The notes below the pieces were generated by a model. It searched no databases. It had not been told where the DNA came from and saw only the letters and a program-made list of their open reading frames with translations. Position numbers and translations under genes: made by a program. A stretch of 64,000 bases of DNA from Eledone cirrhosa. Taxonomy: Eukaryota; Mollusca; Cephalopoda; Octopoda; Eledonidae. Below, one piece after another: positions 61,600 to 64,000 of the stretch. The stretch lies in NCBI GenBank assembly GCA_964016885.1, contig OZ024757.1, positions 27,704,954 through 27,768,953 of the forward strand, given 5' to 3'. Position 1 is the stretch's first letter; each line of letters begins with the position of its first letter.

Positions 61600-61788
61600 A
61601 TCATCATCATCATCATCATCATTTTACGTCCGCTTTTCCCTGCTTGCAAGGGTGGGACGGGTCCTATTCAGCACAGCATCTCTCCACTTGTCATGGTCCT
61701 TCGTCATCACCACCGTGAGCTTCAGCGATCTGAGGTCTGTTCTCACCACCTCCGCCCATGTTTTTCGTGGTCTAAATATATATACATA
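61600..61788 (-). mobile_element. LINE 3' coding end
   Basis: (CAT)n, 'ttttacgtccgcttttccct' and the minus-strand frame '[19 protein letters not shown]...TLASREKRT'. Nearly identical to the 3' part of 58254-58640. Confidence 0.88.
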
Positions 61789-61929
61789 CACACATATATA
61801 CACAATTACACACACAGATATACACACAGTCTCACTAAATAAAAGGGAGTTATCATTTGTGTGTACATATCTATGTCTATGTGTGTATGCTTCTGTATGT
61901 ATAGATGTGTGTTTGTATCTAATGTGTGT

Positions 61930-61930
61930 A

Positions 61931-62000
<70 letters not shown>
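61930..62000. repeat. (TA)n, ~35 units
   Basis: The longest uninterrupted TA run in the window. Confidence 0.95.
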
Positions 62001-62004
<4 letters not shown>

Positions 62005-62624
62005 ATGTCAGACAAGTTACTCACAGATCGTTAAGCTGATGTCTTAGCCGAGCATCAGTTTAGAGAGAAACCAAGAACCATTTAACATTAGTTACTTCAT
62101 ATAACTACAGGAACAGTCACAGTAAATTTCAAATAGACTTGTTAGTAAATTCCTGCTTTCCTTAGTAACTCAATTCAAAACATTCAAATAAATCATCCAC
62201 CAAGTCTTTGCCAAGTATTTGTAATGAAATACACTGCTTGACTGTTTCAATTACTGTATATATTTGTGTGTAAGTCACACATCTTTTTCCATAAAAAATA
62301 TTAAATGTAAAAACCAGCATATGACTTCTGCGTTTACAAAACCTCGATTCAAAATATCTGGTATATTGTATGAAAAAATGGAGTGTAATGTAACTACTAG
62401 ACCTATAGAACTGTACTTCAAAATATATGGCTGCCACATTATAAATGGAGATGCAACTTATCTTATGGATTTACGAAACCTTAATTCAAAATATATGGTA
62501 CATTGTAAATGTTGTATGCAAAATGGCGGAGTGACTTAACTCAAGCTGTCATATCTACTGATGCAATTTATACATGAGTATATATGGTAATTTTGAAAAC
62601 AATTATTTAATTATACATGTATTG
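62001..62624. other. No gene recognised; short tandem of 'tttacgaaacctnaattcaa'
   Basis: Around 62330-62400 and 62470-62530 a ~130-bp block ('aaaacctcgattcaaaatat' / 'cgaaaccttaattcaaaata', with 'tggtacattgtaaatg') is repeated imperfectly. Frames here are short and without domains. Confidence 0.5.
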
Positions 62625-62862
62625 TAGAGGCACATGGCTTAGTGGTTAGAGCATTGGCCTTGCAATCAAAAGGTTGTGAGTTCAATTCTCAGACCGGGTG
62701 ATGTGTTGTTTCCTTGAGCAAGACACTTTATTTCACATTGCTCCAGTTTACTCAGCTGTAGAAATGAGATGATAGGGACTGGGGTCCATATCATTCTACT
62801 GCAAAGTGGTCGTGGAGGTGCCACGGCAAAAAAGCACCCAGCACTCACTGTAAAGAGGAGAG
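62625..62862 (+). mobile_element. SINE, full length (family 2) with LINE-type 3' part
   Basis: 'cacatggcttagtggttaga' (A-box), 'aaaggttgtgagttcaattc' (B-box), 'ccttgagcaagacacttta', 'tgatagggactggggtcc', ending in 'agcacccagcactcactgta', which matches the LINE 3'-UTR. Confidence 0.85.
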
Positions 62863-62872
62863 AGAGTATTAT

Positions 62873-63267
62873 TTAACCTTTTAGTATTTACATTACTCTA
62901 TATATAATTGTTTCTACATTTGGCACAAGGTCAGCAATTATCCCAGTGTATTACTGGTACTTTATTTTATCGACCCCGTAAGGATGAAAGGCAAAGTTAA
63001 CCTCGGCGGGATTTGAACTCAGTTCGTAAAGGGACGTAACTGTGCTGTAAAGCACGGCGTCCGACGCTCTACCGATACTGCCAATCCACCGAAACACTTT
63101 ATTTCACATAATTATCTCACATCATATCGAATCTACGAGATTTTGGCGTCATTTATTTCAAGAACAATACCTTAACATCAACATGAACAGCCAGTTATGG
63201 TCGGGTTGAACAGAAAGAAGTGAGAGAATTCTGGCTGGATACAGCCAGTTTAAATGCTAAAGAGTTA
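62873..63267 (-). mobile_element. piggyBac-like MITE with nested SINE
   Basis: 'ttaaccttttagtatttaca' to 'gtttaaatgctaaagagtta' in the reverse orientation. The SINE at 62907-63092 interrupts it and some MITE sequence beside the insertion is missing. Confidence 0.8.
62907..63092 (-). mobile_element. SINE (family 1) nested in the MITE
   Basis: 'tgtttctacatttggcacaa' to 'gggatttgaactcagttcgt' and 'ctctaccgatactgccaatc' 'cacc'. Near full length. Confidence 0.87.
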
Positions 63268-64000
63268 TGTGAGACGTGGAGGAAACAAAATGAAAGAACA
63301 TTGTTCTATGATTCTAAGACTTACTTATTTTAGCTATTAGACTCTGACTATGCTGGAACATCATTTTGCAGTGTGTAGCCAATTACATCAATTCCAGTAC
63401 GTATTTTATAGACTTTTATTATAGACTTTGGAAGGATAAAAGTCACAATGAACCTGGGTATGATTTGAACACAGAACATAAGTAAATAATAGGAAATATT
63501 TTATAGTATTTACTCATGTTTTTTTAAAGTGTATGTTGATGATTTATAATGAGGTCAAATTGAAGATTTGTTTCATAAAATTCATGACAAATGTTTAAAT
63601 AATACCATGTGTATGTGTGTGTGTGCATAATTATGATTATATATATAGTTTATGAAGAGTACTGAACATATGAAATAAATAATACTTAAGTGTGTATAAG
63701 TAGCACAGCCTTGATAGCTAACTGGATAGCTAAGTCAGCTCAGGAAATAGATTTTGATAGTTAGATAGCTTTAGACAGAGTTTAGATAGTGTGATAGTGT
63801 GTGCATGGGGGAGTGAAATAGGTTGTGCTGAGCACATAATAATGGGATTATGACTTGTCCCAATTATTAACTTCATCTTTACAGCTAGACAAACCATTAC
63901 ATTGTTGTTTATGAGATTATAATTATTCAGACTATTAACCACATCATTAAAGATGAAACATTTTTTTTTTCAATATTTACATCTTAATAGAGGTTGGGCC
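63268..64000. other. No gene recognised
   Basis: AT-rich. ~63340-63480 has decayed repeat strings ('gactatgctggaacatcatt', 'aaggataaaagtcacaat'). A run of 'atagctaactggatagcta'-like short repeats lies at ~63710-63775. HMCES exon 1 was not found. Confidence 0.5.

Overview
The window reads as nuclear DNA of a coleoid cephalopod, most likely an octopus. It is AT-rich, full of TA, CA and ATG microsatellites, and carries many copies of dispersed repeats that I recognise from octopus sequence: a SINE containing 'ggccttgtgcc' and 'gataaaataaagtacc', a second tRNA-like SINE with 'gtgagttcaattc', and LINE tails ending in 'gacgttaaatgatgatg'. The genus is an inference from these repeats and was not tested by a search.

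Only one genuine host gene is visible. It is HMCES, the SRAP-domain protein that crosslinks to abasic sites in single-stranded DNA. It lies on the minus strand from 56649 down to 38165. Eight coding exons can be assembled with correct GT-AG junctions and continuous reading frame, and they cover everything except the first few codons. The missing first exon should encode the catalytic Cys2 and was not found up to position 64000, so the gene probably starts beyond the right edge. Its introns (137 bp to 9.2 kb) are packed with mobile elements.

Layout. 1-690: three consecutive SINEs. 1091-1343: a foldback element. 2916-4273: a pogo/Tigger-like non-autonomous transposon interrupted by two large near-perfect palindromes. 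4980-5545: a 65-bp minisatellite. 5546-8440: mostly unrecognised. 8440-34310: a 26-kb non-coding complex repeat domain. It is inverted about a centre near 14817, split by a 2.8-kb dead LINE with a 13-bp target duplication, and on its right side contains three highly similar ~4.2-kb tandem units. 34311-38100: sparse, with a TA palindrome and piggyBac-like MITEs. 38165-56649: HMCES and its intronic repeats, including a long CA/TA array (45.1-46.5 kb), a GGT/ACC inverted tract (42.4-43.3 kb), a 21-bp minisatellite, a 5S-rRNA-derived SINE and a 192-bp-arm palindrome. 56650-64000: LINE copies, including an uninterrupted reverse-transcriptase C-terminal frame at 58690-59442, further SINEs and microsatellites.

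There is no operon-like or defence-system logic here; the genes do not work together because there is only one. The most unusual items are the 26-kb inverted/tandem array, the foldback elements, the piggyBac-like MITE family (two copies fill most of one HMCES intron in opposite orientation), the 5S-headed SINE that shares the LINE tail, and a fresh 36-nt in-frame duplication inside HMCES that doubles a SUMO-type motif. All comparisons were made by eye.
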